Below are positions 42,436 to 54,707 of a stretch of DNA of 64,000 bases, piece by piece (position 1 is the first letter of the stretch; each line of letters begins with the position of its first letter). Made by a program: the position numbers and the translations under genes. Below the pieces are notes generated by a model. That model made no database searches. It was not told the origin of the DNA and saw only the letters and a program-made list of their open reading frames with translations. The stretch is from Skeletonema marinoi. Lineage: Eukaryota > Bacillariophyta > Thalassiosirophyceae > Thalassiosirales > Thalassiosiraceae. Location of the stretch: assembly GCA_030544225.1 (NCBI GenBank), contig CM060485.1:4154001-4218000 (forward strand). The letters are read 5' to 3'.

Positions 42436-43275
42436 ATGTCAAAGATGAACTCGCTTATGCGATTGCCATCATCTAACCTCTTCAAACAATTCATATCCTC
42501 TGGCCCATTGTCAACGCCAAAAAGCGGTGCTTACAGAGCTTCAAACGGGACCAAGAATCTTATACTATGCAACTACTGGCGTGGAATCCATTTGGACTTT
42601 TTCGCTTGCTTCAATCAGCAGCGGCCGTATCACCGCCAAAGCAATCCATATCCATGTAACACTGCATCTGTTGGAGTCGCCCCAAATTTTATAGAGTCTC
42701 CATGGATGCGATTCAACAGACGTTATAGCAGCACCATGCCTCACAACAGTAGTAGCAGCAACAGTAATGAAGTGGGGAAGGAACCGAAGAAAGGTGAATC
42801 CAAAGCACGCATCCTCTTTAACAAATACGGCTACGTCTTCGTCGGCACGTACTTATCAATCTACGTCTTGACCCTTATTTCATTCTTCTTCGGTCTTGAC
42901 TCTGGTCTACTCGACCCAGGCACACTTGCTCAAGTTTTCAAAGTAAGCAAGAATTTGGCGTGTGAAACAGCAGATGTGATAGGTCCAACTGGAACAGGAG
43001 CATCTATGAATGAAGCTGCTAATGCCTATGCCGACGAAGTTTCTGCTGAAGTGAAAGAAGATGGTCGTACTTTGGTTGAAATCGTCAAATCTTACATGCG
43101 CAGATTCGAGTGGACCAGTGGTTACGCGCAGAAGTTGGAGGAGAATCCTCATTTGGCAAATTTAGGCGTGGCTTGGTTCATTGTAAAATTGACTGAACCA
43201 ATACGATTAGCGGCCGCCGTCATAGTGACTCCAAAGGTAGCGAAAATGTTGGGTAGGAAAGTTCCAAAGATATAG
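42436..43275 (+). CDS. FAM210/DUF1279 mitochondrial membrane protein
   Basis: 279 residues. The first 90 residues are rich in Ser, Arg, Asn and aromatic residues with almost no acids (MSKMNSLMRLPSSNLFKQF, FNRRYSSTMPH), a likely mitochondrial presequence. The DUF1279 core follows: ARILFNKYGYVFVGTYLSIY running into one membrane span, then SGLLDPGTL. It closes with ENPHLANLGVAWFIVKLTEP and IVTPKVAKMLGRK. The family (FAM210A/B in animals) sits in the inner mitochondrial membrane. Here the two halves are separated by about 80 residues with an amphipathic helix, longer than in animal members as I recall them. Function in algae is unknown. Confidence 0.82.
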   Translation: MSKMNSLMRLPSSNLFKQFISSGPLSTPKSGAYRASNGTKNLILCNYWRGIHLDFFACFNQQRPYHRQSNPYPCNTASVGVAPNFIESPWMRFNRRYSSTMPHNSSSSNSNEVGKEPKKGESKARILFNKYGYVFVGTYLSIYVLTLISFFFGLDSGLLDPGTLAQVFKVSKNLACETADVIGPTGTGASMNEAANAYADEVSAEVKEDGRTLVEIVKSYMRRFEWTSGYAQKLEENPHLANLGVAWFIVKLTEPIRLAAAVIVTPKVAKMLGRKVPKI

Positions 43276-43954
43276 ATAAGATAATTGCTTTCTCTCGCAG
43301 CTATGCAATGCTAACGTCATATCGTGCTGAAGTACAGTGCACTCAGTACAGTGCACTCAGTACGGGACCATCAGTACTACCTCCCTTAATCTTAGTAACT
43401 TCCAAACTCTTTTTACTGAACTTATGAATTGCGTGTAGTTAGTATTGAAGGAACGAAAGGGCATAGCAAGAGTGAAGAGGCGATGTTGTTCGTTTAAGTA
43501 TTCATTCAAATCTCAGACAATTCTACCTCTAAAACGTCTCCAGAATGTGCATTGATAAGATGTAGATACCATGATCAAAACAAACAAGCCAAGATCCGCC
43601 CTGACTGCATGTTGTAGAATAGTAACAATACGCACTCCCCGCTACCACAACTTCTGTGAGAATTTAGAGCTCAACTGGCAGAAATAATTACACAAAATCC
43701 TAAAATTGTACCATTTATTCTGGCATTATTTACTCTGTTAAATACTCAGCAATCATTTATTCTGGTATTTAATCTGTTAAATACTCAGAAATTTCACCCC
43801 CAGCACAACCATTCTCTATTCCTCCTTCTCTAGTGACAAATGATGTGCTTGATAGACAATCCCCCCCCCTATTTCTTACCCAATGAGCATATTAATTGTT
43901 GTGTTGTGGGGTGTTGTGTCCCCACCATCAAACCCAACTAACCTAAACAGTAAT
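43276..43954. other. Intergenic region with small tandem duplications
   Basis: 679 bp between convergent genes. 43331-43358 is two copies of AGTACAGTGCACTC. Around 43715-43795 a block of about 35 bp containing CTGTTAAATACTCAG is duplicated. A run of nine C starts near 43861. No gene is supported. Confidence 0.65.
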
Positions 43955-44320
43955 TTACTCATCGTCTTCCTCCTCCTCCTCTTCCTCTTCTTCTTCCTCA
44001 TCTTCGTCCTCGTCGTCATCATCGTCATCAGACGCGAATTTAGACCAATCCACAGTCTCAAAAGTCCGCCCAGCATTCACGGAATTCCACACAGAGTCCG
44101 ACAAAGTTCCAGTGATACCCTCAGCAACAATAATTCCCGCAACAAGCCATGTGGCGTATCCGATTGTTGACTTTCCGAAAATGTTATACCACCCCTGGAG
44201 GACAGGGGTTGGTATTCCACCTGAAGCGGTGGTTTTGGCACGCAATTGTTGCGATGTGGCGGTGCGGCTGCGGAGACCGACACGAGAAATATTTCGCAAG
44301 GCAGTGGAATTGAACAACAT
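43955..44320 (-). CDS. QCR9: Cytochrome bc1 complex subunit 9 (QCR9/UQCR10-like) with polyacidic tail
   Basis: 121 residues. A short Arg/Ser/Thr-rich N-terminus ([20 protein letters not shown]) could act as a presequence. The core is the QCR9 single span: [20 protein letters not shown] then [20 protein letters not shown] and FETVDWSKF, parallel to the F-x-x-N...VGTI...W...N-x-GK pattern of yeast and plant QCR9. The subunit is a small membrane-spanning part of complex III next to the Rieske protein. The last 25 residues are almost wholly Asp/Glu, encoded by a GAA/GAC-type microsatellite. Yeast QCR9 ends in only a short acidic run. Confidence 0.8.
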   Translation of the reverse strand: MLFNSTALRNISRVGLRSRTATSQQLRAKTTASGGIPTPVLQGWYNIFGKSTIGYATWLVAGIIVAEGITGTLSDSVWNSVNAGRTFETVDWSKFASDDDDDDEDEDEEEEEEEEEEEDDE

Positions 44321-44486
44321 GATGTCGACGTCTATACTACTGTGATTTTTGACAGAGAGAGCAGATGAAATGAAGCTACCGAATGCAAAGGACAAAGGCT
44401 TGGACAATGAAATGGGAATGGTCACCGTTGAATTATTGAGATGAAAGTGGGCAACAATCTTCTCTCTTCCCCCTTTACGGTATAAA

Positions 44487-47400
44487 CCTCATCAGGTCAC
44501 CTACGAGGCTAACGCGATGATAATACATGATATAAGAGTCAGAGCAGTGCCATTTATCCATACATTCTATCGTAACCAACAATTATGAGCCACTAGAAGC
44601 TGTTGATTGCCATACTCACAGCGTGAGATACGATATGGTGCTCGAGTGTTGCTAGCGGCTGGCGGCCATCCCATATTGGACCTCATCAGGTCACCTACGA
44701 CGTTGTAGCATGGCTGATACACATATAACAAGCTTAAGCCGTGTAAAAGATGCTTCTATACTATCATGGCCAACAATAATGGGTCACTGGAAGCTGTGGA
44801 TTGTCATATTCACAGCGTGAGATACGACATGGCTGTCAACAGAGATTCAGGCGGCTGACTCATCAGGTCACCTACGACGTTGTAGCGACGCCGATGCGAC
44901 CAACCAATGCTTGAGCCGTGTAAAAGATGCTTCTATACTATCATGGCCAACTGTAATGGGTCACTGGAAGCTGTGGATTGTCATATTCACAGCGTGAGAT
45001 ACGACATGGCTGTCAACAGAGGAGCTGGCGGCCGTCTCAGATGACTCATCAGGTCACCTACGACGTTGTAGCGACGCCGATACGACCAACCAATGCTTGA
45101 GCCGTGTAAAAGATGCTTCTATACTATCATGGCCAACAATAATGGGTCACTGGAAGCTGTGGATTGTCATATTCACAGCGTGAGATACGACATGGCTGAC
45201 AACAGAGGAGCTGGCGGCCGTCTCAGATGCATCATCAGGTCACCTACGACGTTGTAGCGACGCCGATACGACCAACCAATGCTTGAGCCGTGTAAAAGAT
45301 GCTTCTATACTATCATGGCCAACAATAATGGGTCACTGGAAGCTGTGGATTGTCATATTCACAGCGTGAGATACGACATGGTGCGAGAGAAGAGCTGGTG
45401 GCCGTCTCAGATGACTCATCAGGTCACCTACGACGTTGTAGCGACGCCGATGCGACCAACCAATGCTTGAGCCGTGTAAAAGATGCTTCTATACTATCAT
45501 GGCCAACAATAATGGGTCACTGGAAGCTGTGGATTGTCATATTCACAGCGTGAGATACGACATGGCTGTCAACAGAGGAGCTGGCGGCCATCTCAGATGA
45601 CTCATCAGGTCACCTACGACGTTGTAGCGACGCCGATGCGACCAACCAATGCTTGAGCCGTGTAAAAGATGCTTCTATACTATCATGGCCAACAATAATG
45701 GGTCACTGGAAGCTGTGGATTGTCATATTCACAGCGTGAGATACGACATGGCTGTCAACAGAGGAGCTGGCGGCCATCTCAGATGACTCATCAGGTCACC
45801 TACGACGTTGTAGCGACGCCGATACGACCAACCAATGCTTGAGCCGTGTAAAAGATGCTTCTATACTATCATGGCCATCAATAATGGGTCACTGGAAGCT
45901 GTGGATTGTCATATTCACAGCGTGAGATACGACATGGCTGACAACAGAGGAGCTGGCGGCCGTCTCAGATGCATCATCAGGTCACCTACGACGTTGTAGC
46001 GACGCCGATACGACCAACCAATGCTTGAGCCGTGTAAAAGATGCTTCTATACTATCATGGCCAACAATAATGGGTCACTGGAAGCTGTGGATTGTCATAT
46101 TCACAGCGTGAGATACGACATGGTGCGAGAGAAGAGCTGGTGGCCGTCTCAGATGACTCATCAGGTCACCTACGACGTTGTAGCGACGCCGATGCGACCA
46201 ACCAATGCTTGAGCCGTGTAAAAGATGCTTCTATACTATCATGGCCAACAATAATGGGTCACTGGAAGCTGTGGATTGTCATATTCACAGCGTGAGATAC
46301 GACATGGCTGTCAACAGAGGAGCTGGCGGCCATCTCAGATGACTCATCAGGTCACCTACGACGTTGTAGCGACGCCGATACGACCAACCAATGCTTGAGC
46401 CGTGTAAAAGATGCTTCTATACTATCATGGCCATCAATAATGGGTCACTGGAAGCTGTGGATTGTCATATTCACAGCGTGAGATACGACATGGCTGTCAA
46501 CAGAGGAGCTGGCGGCCGTCTCAGATGCATCATCAGGTCACCTACGACGTTGTAGCGACGCCGATGCGACCAACCAATGCTTGAGCCGTGTAAAAGATGC
46601 TTCTATACTATCATGGCCAACTGTAATGGGTCACTGGAAGCTGTGGATTGTCATATTCACAGCGTGAGATACGACATGGCTGTCAACAGAGGAGCTGGCG
46701 GCCATCTCAGATGACTCATCAGGTCACCTACGACGTTGTAGCGACGCCGATACGACCAACCAATGCTTGAGCCGTGTAAAAGATTCTTCTATACTATCAT
46801 GGCCAACTGTAATGGGTCACTGGAAGCTGTGGATTGTCATATTCACAGCGTGAGATACGACATGGCTGTCAACAGAGGAGCTGGCGGCCGTCTCAGATGC
46901 ATCATCAGGTCACCTACGACGTTGTAGCGACGCCGATGCGACCAACCAATGCTTGAGCCGTGTAAAAGATGCTTCTATACTATCATGGCCAACAATAATG
47001 GGTCACTGGAAGCTGTGGATTGTCATATTCACAGCGTGAGATACGACATGGTGCGAGAGAAGAGCTGGCGGCCGTCTCAGATGCATCATCAGGTCACCTA
47101 CGACGTTGTAGCGACGCCGATGCGACCAACCAATGCTTGAGCCGTGTAAAAGATGCTTCTATACTATCATGGCCAACAATAATGGGTCACTGGAAGCTGT
47201 GGATTGTCATATTCACAGCGTGAGATACGACATGGCTGTCAACAGAGGAGCTGGCGGCCGTCTCAGATGCATCATCAGGTCACCTACGACGTTGTAGCGA
47301 CGCCGATGCGACCAACCAATGCTTGAGCCGTGTAAAAGATGCTTCTATACTATCATGGCCAACAATAATGGGTCACTGGAAGCTGTGGATTGTCATATTC

Positions 47401-50400
47401 ACAGCGTGAGATACGACATGGTGCGAGAGAAGAGCTGGTGGCCGTCTCAGATGACTCATCAGGTCACCTACGACGTTGTAGCGACGCCGATGCGACCAAC
47501 CAATGCTTGAGCCGTGTAAAAGATGCTTCTATACTATCATGGCCAACAATAATGGGTCACTGGAAGCTGTGGATTGTCATATTCACAGCGTGAGATACGA
47601 CATGGCTGTCAACAGAGGAGCTGGCGGCCGTCTCAGATGCATCATCAGGTCACCTACGACGTTGTAGCGACGCCGATGCGACCAACCAATGCTTGAGCCG
47701 TGTAAAAGATGCTTCTATACTATCATGGCCAACTGTAATGGGTCACTGGAAGCTGTGGATTGTCATATTCACAGCGTGAGATACGACATGGTGCGAGAGA
47801 AGAGCTGGTGGCCGTCTCAGATGACTCATCAGGTCACCTACGACGTTGTAGCGACGCCGATGCGACCAACCAATGCTTGAGCCGTGTAAAAGATGCTTCT
47901 ATACTATCATGGCCAACTGTAATGGGTCACTGGAAGCTGTGGATTGTCATATTCACAGCGTGAGATACGACATGGCTGTCAACAGAGGAGCTGGCGGCCA
48001 TCTCAGATGACTCATCAGGTCACCTACGACGTTGTAGCGACGCCGATGCGACCAACCAATGCTTGAGCCGTGTAAAAGATGCTTCTATACTATCATGGCC
48101 AACAATAATGGGTCACTGGAAGCTGTGGATTGTCATATTCACAGCGTGAGATACGACATGGTGCGAGAGAAGAGCTGGCGGCCGTCTCAGATGCATCATC
48201 AGGTCACCTACGACGTTGTAGCGACGCCGATGCGACCAACCAATGCTTGAGCCGTGTAAAAGATGCTTCTATACTATCATGGCCAACTGTAATGGGTCAC
48301 TGGAAGCTGTGGATTGTCATATTCACAGCGTGAGATACGACATGGCTGTCAACAGAGGAGCTGGCGGCCGTCTCAGATGCATCATCAGGTCACCTACGAC
48401 GTTGTAGCGACGCCGATGCGACCAACCAATGCTTGAGCCGTGTAAAAGATGCTTCTATACTATCATGGCCAACAATAATGGGTCACTGGAAGCTGTGGAT
48501 TGTCATATTCACAGCGTGAGATACGACATGGCTGTCAACAGAGGAGCTGGCGGCCGTCTCAGATGCATCATCAGGTCACCTACGACGTTGTAGCGACGCC
48601 GATGCGACCAACCAATGCTTGAGCCGTGTAAAAGATGCTTCTATACTATCATGGCCAACTGTAATGGGTCACTGGAAGCTGTGGATTGTCATATTCACAG
48701 CGTAAGATACGACATGGTGCGAGAGAAGAGCTGGTGGCCGTCTCAGATGACTCATCAGGTCACCTACGACGTTGTAGCGACGCCGATGCGACCAACCAAT
48801 GCTTGAGCCGTGTAAAAGATGCTTCTATACTATCATGGCCAACTGTAATGGGTCACTGGAAGCTGTGGATTGTCATATTCACAGCGTGAGATACGACATG
48901 GCTGTCAACAGAGGAGCTGGCGGCCGTCTCAGATGCATCATCAGGTCACCTACGACGTTGTAGCGACGCCGATGCGACCAACCAATGCTTGAGCCGTGTA
49001 AAAGATGCTTCTATACTATCATGGCCAACAATAATGGGTCACTGGAAGCTGTGGATTGTCATATTCACAGCGTGAGATACGACATGGTGCGAGAGAAGAG
49101 CTGGCGGCCGTCTCAGATGCATCATCAGGTCACCTACGACGTTGTAGCGACGCCGATGCGACCAACCAATGCTTGAGCCGTGTAAAAGATGCTTCTATAC
49201 TATCATGGCCAACAATAATGGGTCACTGGAAGCTGTGGATTGTCATATTCACAGCGTGAGATACGACATGGCTGTCAACAGAGGAGCTGGCGGCCGTCTC
49301 AGATGCATCATCAGGTCACCTACGACGTTGTAGCGACGCCGATGCGACCAACCAATGCTTGAGCCGTGTAAAAGATGCTTCTATACTATCATGGCCAACT
49401 GTAATGGGTCACTGGAAGCTGTGGATTGTCATATTCACAGCGTGAGATACGACATGGCTGTCAACAGAGGAGCTGGCGGCCATCTCAGATGACTCATCAG
49501 GTCACCTACGACGTTGTAGCGACGCCGATACGACCAACCAATGCTTGAGCCGTGTAAAAGATTCTTCTATACTATCATGGCCAACTGTAATGGGTCACTG
49601 GAAGCTGTGGATTGTCATATTCACAGCGTGAGATACGACATGGCTGTCAACAGAGGAGCTGGCGGCCGTCTCAGATGCATCATCAGGTCACCTACGACGT
49701 TGTAGCGACGCCGATGCGACCAACCAATGCTTGAGCCGTGTAAAAGATGCTTCTATACTATCATGGCCAACTGTAATGGGTCACTGGAAGCTGTGGATTG
49801 TCATATTCACAGCGTGAGATACGACATGGCTGTCAACAGAGGAGCTGGCGGCCATCTCAGATGACTCATCAGGTCACCTACGACGTTGTAGCGACGCCGA
49901 TACGACCAACCAATGCTTGAGCCGTGTAAAAGATTCTTCTATACTATCATGGCCAACTGTAATGGGTCACTGGAAGCTGTGGATTGTCATATTCACAGCG
50001 TGAGATACGACATGGCTGTCAACAGAGGAGCTGGCGGCCGTCTCAGATGCATCATCAGGTCACCTACGACGTTGTAGCGACGCCGATGCGACCAACCAAT
50101 GCTTGAGCCGTGTAAAAGATGCTTCTATACTATCATGGCCAACAATAATGGGTCACTGGAAGCTGTGGATTGTCATATTCACAGCGTGAGATACGACATG
50201 GCTGTCAACAGAGGAGCTGGCGGCCATCTCAGATGCATCATCAGGTCACCTACGACGTTGTAGCGACGCCGATACGACCAACCAATGCTTGAGCCGTGTA
50301 AAAGATGCTTCTATACTATCATGGCCAACTGTAATGGGTCACTGGAAGCTGTGGATTGTCATATTCACAGCGTGAGATACGACATGGTGCGAGAGAAGAG

Positions 50401-53400
50401 CTGGTGGCCGTCTCAGATGACTCATCAGGTCACCTACGACGTTGTAGCGACGCCGATGCGACCAACCAATGCTTGAGCCGTGTAAAAGATGCTTCTATAC
50501 TATCATGGCCAACAATAATGGGTCACTGGAAGCTGTGGATTGTCATATTCACAGCGTGAGATACGACATGGCTGTCAACAGAGGAGCTGGCGGCCATCTC
50601 AGATGACTCATCAGGTCACCTACGACGTTGTAGCGACGCCGATGCGACCAACCAATGCTTGAGCCGTGTAAAAGATGCTTCTATACTATCATGGCCAACA
50701 ATAATGGGTCACTGGAAGCTGTGGATTGTCATATTCACAGCGTGAGATACGACATGGCTGTCAACAGAGGAGCTGGCGGCCATCTCAGATGACTCATCAG
50801 GTCACCTACGACGTTGTAGCGACGCCGATACGACCAACCAATGCTTGAGCCGTGCAAAAGATGCTTCTATACTATCATGGCCATCAATAATGGGTCACTG
50901 GAAGCTGTGGATTGTCATATTCACAGCGTGAGATACGACATGGCTGTCAACAGAGGAGCTGGCGGCCGTCTCAGATGCATCATCAGGTCACCTACGACGT
51001 TGTAGCGACGCCGATGCGACCAACCAATGCTTGAGCCGTGTAAAAGATGCTTCTATACTATCATGGCCAACTGTAATGGGTCACTGGAAGCTGTGGATTG
51101 TCATATTCACAGCGTGAGATACGACATGGCTGTCAACAGAGGAGCTGGCGGCCATCTCAGATGACTCATCAGGTCACCTACGACGTTGTAGCGACGCCGA
51201 TACGACCAACCAATGCTTGAGCCGTGTAAAAGATTCTTCTATACTATCATGGCCAACTGTAATGGGTCACTGGAAGCTGTGGATTGTCATATTCACAGCG
51301 TGAGATACGACATGGCTGTCAACAGAGGAGCTGGCGGCCGTCTCAGATGCATCATCAGGTCACCTACGACGTTGTAGCGACGCCGATGCGACCAACCAAT
51401 GCTTGAGCCGTGTAAAAGATGCTTCTATACTATCATGGCCAACTGTAATGGGTCACTGGAAGCTGTGGATTGTCATATTCACAGCGTGAGATACGACATG
51501 GTGCGAGAGAAGAGCTGGTGGCCGTCTCAGATGCATCATCAGGTCACCTACGACGTTGTAGCGACGCCGATGCGACCAACCAATGCTTGAGCCGTGTAAA
51601 AGATGCTTCTATACTATCATGGCCAACTGTAATGGGTCACTGGAAGCTGTGGATTGTCATATTCACAGCGTGAGATACGACATGGCTGTCAACAGAGGAG
51701 CTGGCGGCCGTCTCAGATGCATCATCAGGTCACCTACGACGTTGTAGCGACGCCGATGCGACCAACCAATGCTTGAGCCGTGTAAAAGATGCTTCTATAC
51801 TATCATGGCCAACAATAATGGGTCACTGGAATCTGTGGATTGTCATATTCACAGCGTGAGATACGACATGGTGCGAGAGAAGAGCTGGTGGCCGTCTCAG
51901 ATGACTCATCAGGTCACCTACGACGTTGTAGCGACGCCGATGCGACCAACCAATGCTTGAGCCGTGTAAAAGATGCTTCTATACTATCATGGCCAACAAT
52001 AATGGGTCACTGGAAGCTGTGGATTGTCATATTCACAGCGTGAGATACGACATGGCTGTCAACAGAGGAGCTGGCGGCCGTCTCAGATGCATCATCAGGT
52101 CACCTACGACGTTGTAGCGACGCCGATGCGACCAACCAATGCTTGAGCCGTGTAAAAGATGCTTCTATACTATCATGGCCAACAATAATGGGTCACTGGA
52201 AGCTGTGGATTGTCATATTCACAGCGTGAGATACGACATGGCTGTCAACAGAGGAGCTGGCGGCCGTCTCAGATGCATCATCAGGTCACCTACGACGTTG
52301 TAGCGACGCCGATGCGACCAACCAATGCTTGAGCCGTGTAAAAGATGCTTCTATACTATCATGGCCAACAATAATGGGTCACTGGAAGCTGTGGATTGTC
52401 ATATTCATAGCGTGAGATACGACATGGCTGTCAACAGAGGAGCTGGCGGCCGTCTCAGATGACTCATCAGGTCACCTACGACGTTGTAGCGACGCCGATG
52501 CGACCAACCAATGCTTGAGCCGTGTAAAAGATGCTTCTATACTATCATGGCCAACAATAATGGGTCACTGGAAGCTGTGGATTGTCATATTCACAGCGTG
52601 AGATACGACATGGCTGTCAACAGAGGAGCTGGCGGCCATCTCAGATGACTCATCAGGTCACCTACGACATTGTAGCGACGCCGATGCGACCAACCAATGC
52701 TTGAGCCGTGTAAAAGATGCTTCTATACTATCATGGCCAACTGTAATGGGTCACTGGAAGCTGTGGATTGTCATATTCATAGCGTGAGATACGACATGGC
52801 TGTCAACAGAGGAGCTGGCGGCCATCTCAGATGACTCATCAGGTCACCTACGACGTTGTAGCGACGCCGATACGACCAACCAATGCTTGAGCCGTGTAAA
52901 AGATGCTTCTATACTATCATGGCCAACTGTAATGGGTCACTGGAAGCTGTGGATTGTCATATTCACAGCGTGAGATACGACATTGTGCTTTAGAGTATTG
53001 CTGGAGGCTTGAGTTTGTGTCAGATGCATCATCAGGTCACCTACGTTTCTCTAGCGACGCTGATACGTGATAAAAGAGCCTGTGCATTTGAAGATATCCG
53101 TCTATACTACCGTTAGCAACAATAATGAGTCACTAGAAGCTGTTGATTGCCGTATTTACATCATGAGTTACGATATGCTGGTTGAATTCGTACCTTCCGA
53201 CTCAACGTTGGACGTAATCAGGTCACCTTAGAGGCTGCAGCGACGCTGATGTGTAAAAAAAGAGCCTGATCAGTGGCAACCAATGACAATGAGCCACTAC
53301 AAGCTGTTGAGTGCTATACTCGCAGTGTTAGATACGATATGGTACTTGAGTGTTGCTGGCGGCCATACCAAATTGGACCTCATAGGTCACCTACGAGGCT

Positions 53401-53733
53401 GTAGCATGGCCAGGCGGGAGAGAAAGGTGAAATCAATTAGAGCAAAGCAAGGCGGCGCCAACTATGATTTCAAACGAAAAAACCTCTTTTCGATTCAAAG
53501 CAAGGCGAAAGCTAGCGCAAACCGGCGTTTTTCACAAACCGGCGTTTCTCTCCCGCCTGGATGGCTTATACACATATAAAGAGTTTGAGCAGTGAAATAT
53601 ATCCTTCTATACTATCATAACCAACAATAATGGGCCACTAGAAGCTATTGATTGCCGTACTCGCAGCGTTAGATACGATATGGTGATAGAGCAGTGCTAG
53701 CGGCCATCTCAAAGTTGGATTCATCAGGTCTCC
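44487..53733. repeat. Satellite array of 184/186-bp monomers, about 9.2 kb
   Basis: About 44 near-identical monomers run from 44907 to about 52990, flanked by two or three diverged copies on the left (44487-44906) and three or four on the right (to 53733). Two main types occur: a 186-bp form with GCTGTCAACAGAGGAGC and a 184-bp form with GTGCGAGAGAAGAGC. Two-state sites include CAACAATAATG or CAACTGTAATG, GATGACTC or GATGCATC, and GATGCGACC or GATACGACC. The 184-bp type starts at 45279, 46021, 46949, 47319, 47689, 48059, 48615, 48985, 50285, 51399 and 51769, always a whole number of monomers apart. Blocks of several monomers recur (for example around 46580 and 49340), so homogenisation acts on multimers. 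The open frames of 63 and 67 codons in the 184-bp type are chance products. Confidence 0.97.
53410..53560. mobile_element. 151-bp MITE inserted in a satellite monomer
   Basis: Perfect 16-bp terminal inverted repeats, CCAGGCGGGAGAGAAA and its complement, flank a core with no coding capacity. The core has internal repeats (AAAGCAAGGCG twice, AAACCGGCGTTT twice). It is bracketed by ATGG at 53406-53409 and 53561-53564, a 4-bp target duplication. A satellite copy without the insert (around 44706-44725: GTAGCATGGCTGATACACAT) shows the empty site. A non-autonomous DNA transposon; the mobilising family is not identified. Confidence 0.88.
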
Positions 53734-54074
53734 TTTTTTACCTTGTTGTGACTTCGGAATTCCTTTACATTGTCTCTGAAGCTTACTCTTTCAGAGTCTT
53801 CTTTGAGTTTTATTCGCATCAGCAGCTGTCTATGCTTCATTAGGAGACTTGCCATCTACAATACTTACTCCATCCAGCAGCCCGATACTCCTCTGTTTGT
53901 GACGGACGGACTGTTCACGGTATAACCGAGAATGATGTGTAATCTCCATCGCCACAATCAACTCGACCCTCTCTTCGACATCATCCAGCCAAGCACTGTC
54001 CTCCTATTAGTTGAGTTACTATTGTACCGCCGCCTCTTCCTTTTGTCCCTTGAAGAACTAAATTATTAATCATA
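53734..54074. other. Region between the satellite and the uL13m gene
   Basis: 341 bp of unique sequence, presumably the promoter and leader of the ribosomal protein gene. No other feature seen. Confidence 0.55.
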
Positions 54075-54679
54075 ATGAGCTTTCCTGGTAGGGCTGTTCA
54101 GCGCACTTGGCACCTCGTTGATGCCTCATCACAAACTGTGGGACGGTTGGCAACCACCATCGCTCCTATTTTAAAGGGAAAGCACAAGCCAACATTTCGA
54201 CCAAACGGGGACTGTGGTGATTATGTGGTTGTTATAAATGCGGACAAGGTAAAATCTACTCATGCACTCTATTGATTATTGATTGTTCAATTATTATCGT
54301 CTGATCTAACTGTTATTTTGCATCATTAAAGGTTCATTTCTCTGGTAAAAAGTGGGATGATAAAATCTACAGATGGCATACTGGCTACCCAGGAGGTCTG
54401 AAAGAACGCCCAGCAAAGGATATGCTTGCTCGAAAGCCAGAGTCTGTTCTTAAAAAAGCAATACTAGGAATGTTATACAGGAATAATTTGCGACAAACTT
54501 ACATGGAACCCAGATTGAAGATTTATGCAGGGCCAGATCATCCACACAAAGCACAGCTGCCTGATGGCGTTGAAACTCTGCCGGTGCATCCTAGGAAGCG
54601 CAAGGGTTCTTATCATTTTGGACTAGGAGATAAATATTCAGTGACTCCATTCCAAGTTGGATTAGGGGATAATGCCTGA
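54075..54679 (+). CDS. Ribosomal protein uL13, bacterial type, mitochondrial
   Basis: Exons join(54075..54248,54332..54679) give 173 residues. The L13 signature runs through [44 protein letters not shown] then (after the intron) [20 protein letters not shown] and [23 protein letters not shown] and [14 protein letters not shown] complete it. It begins almost directly with the domain, as mitochondrial uL13 proteins often do. The absence of a plastid signal peptide favours the mitochondrial over the plastid ribosome. Convergent with the Tudor-like gene (28 bp between stops). Confidence 0.92.
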
Positions 54680-54707
54680 AACTGAAATATCGTAAAGTAG
54701 AGATTCC

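Noticed and set aside
44907-52990. Repeated open frames of 63 and 67 codons in the satellite
   Set aside because: They occur only in the 184-bp monomer type, are set by the repeat phase, have no start context and no recognisable domain; not called as genes.
53283-53579. 98-codon plus-strand frame near the right edge of the array
   Set aside because: It is made of a decayed satellite monomer joined to the inserted MITE, so it is a chance frame.
44487-53733. CRISPR-like array
   Set aside because: Repeat unit is 184-186 bp without unique spacers, and the context is eukaryotic; it is a satellite.
44487-53733. Firm assignment as a centromere
   Set aside because: Period and homogeneity would fit, but known diatom centromeres are defined by AT-rich DNA rather than satellites, as far as I recall, and nothing in the sequence proves the role.
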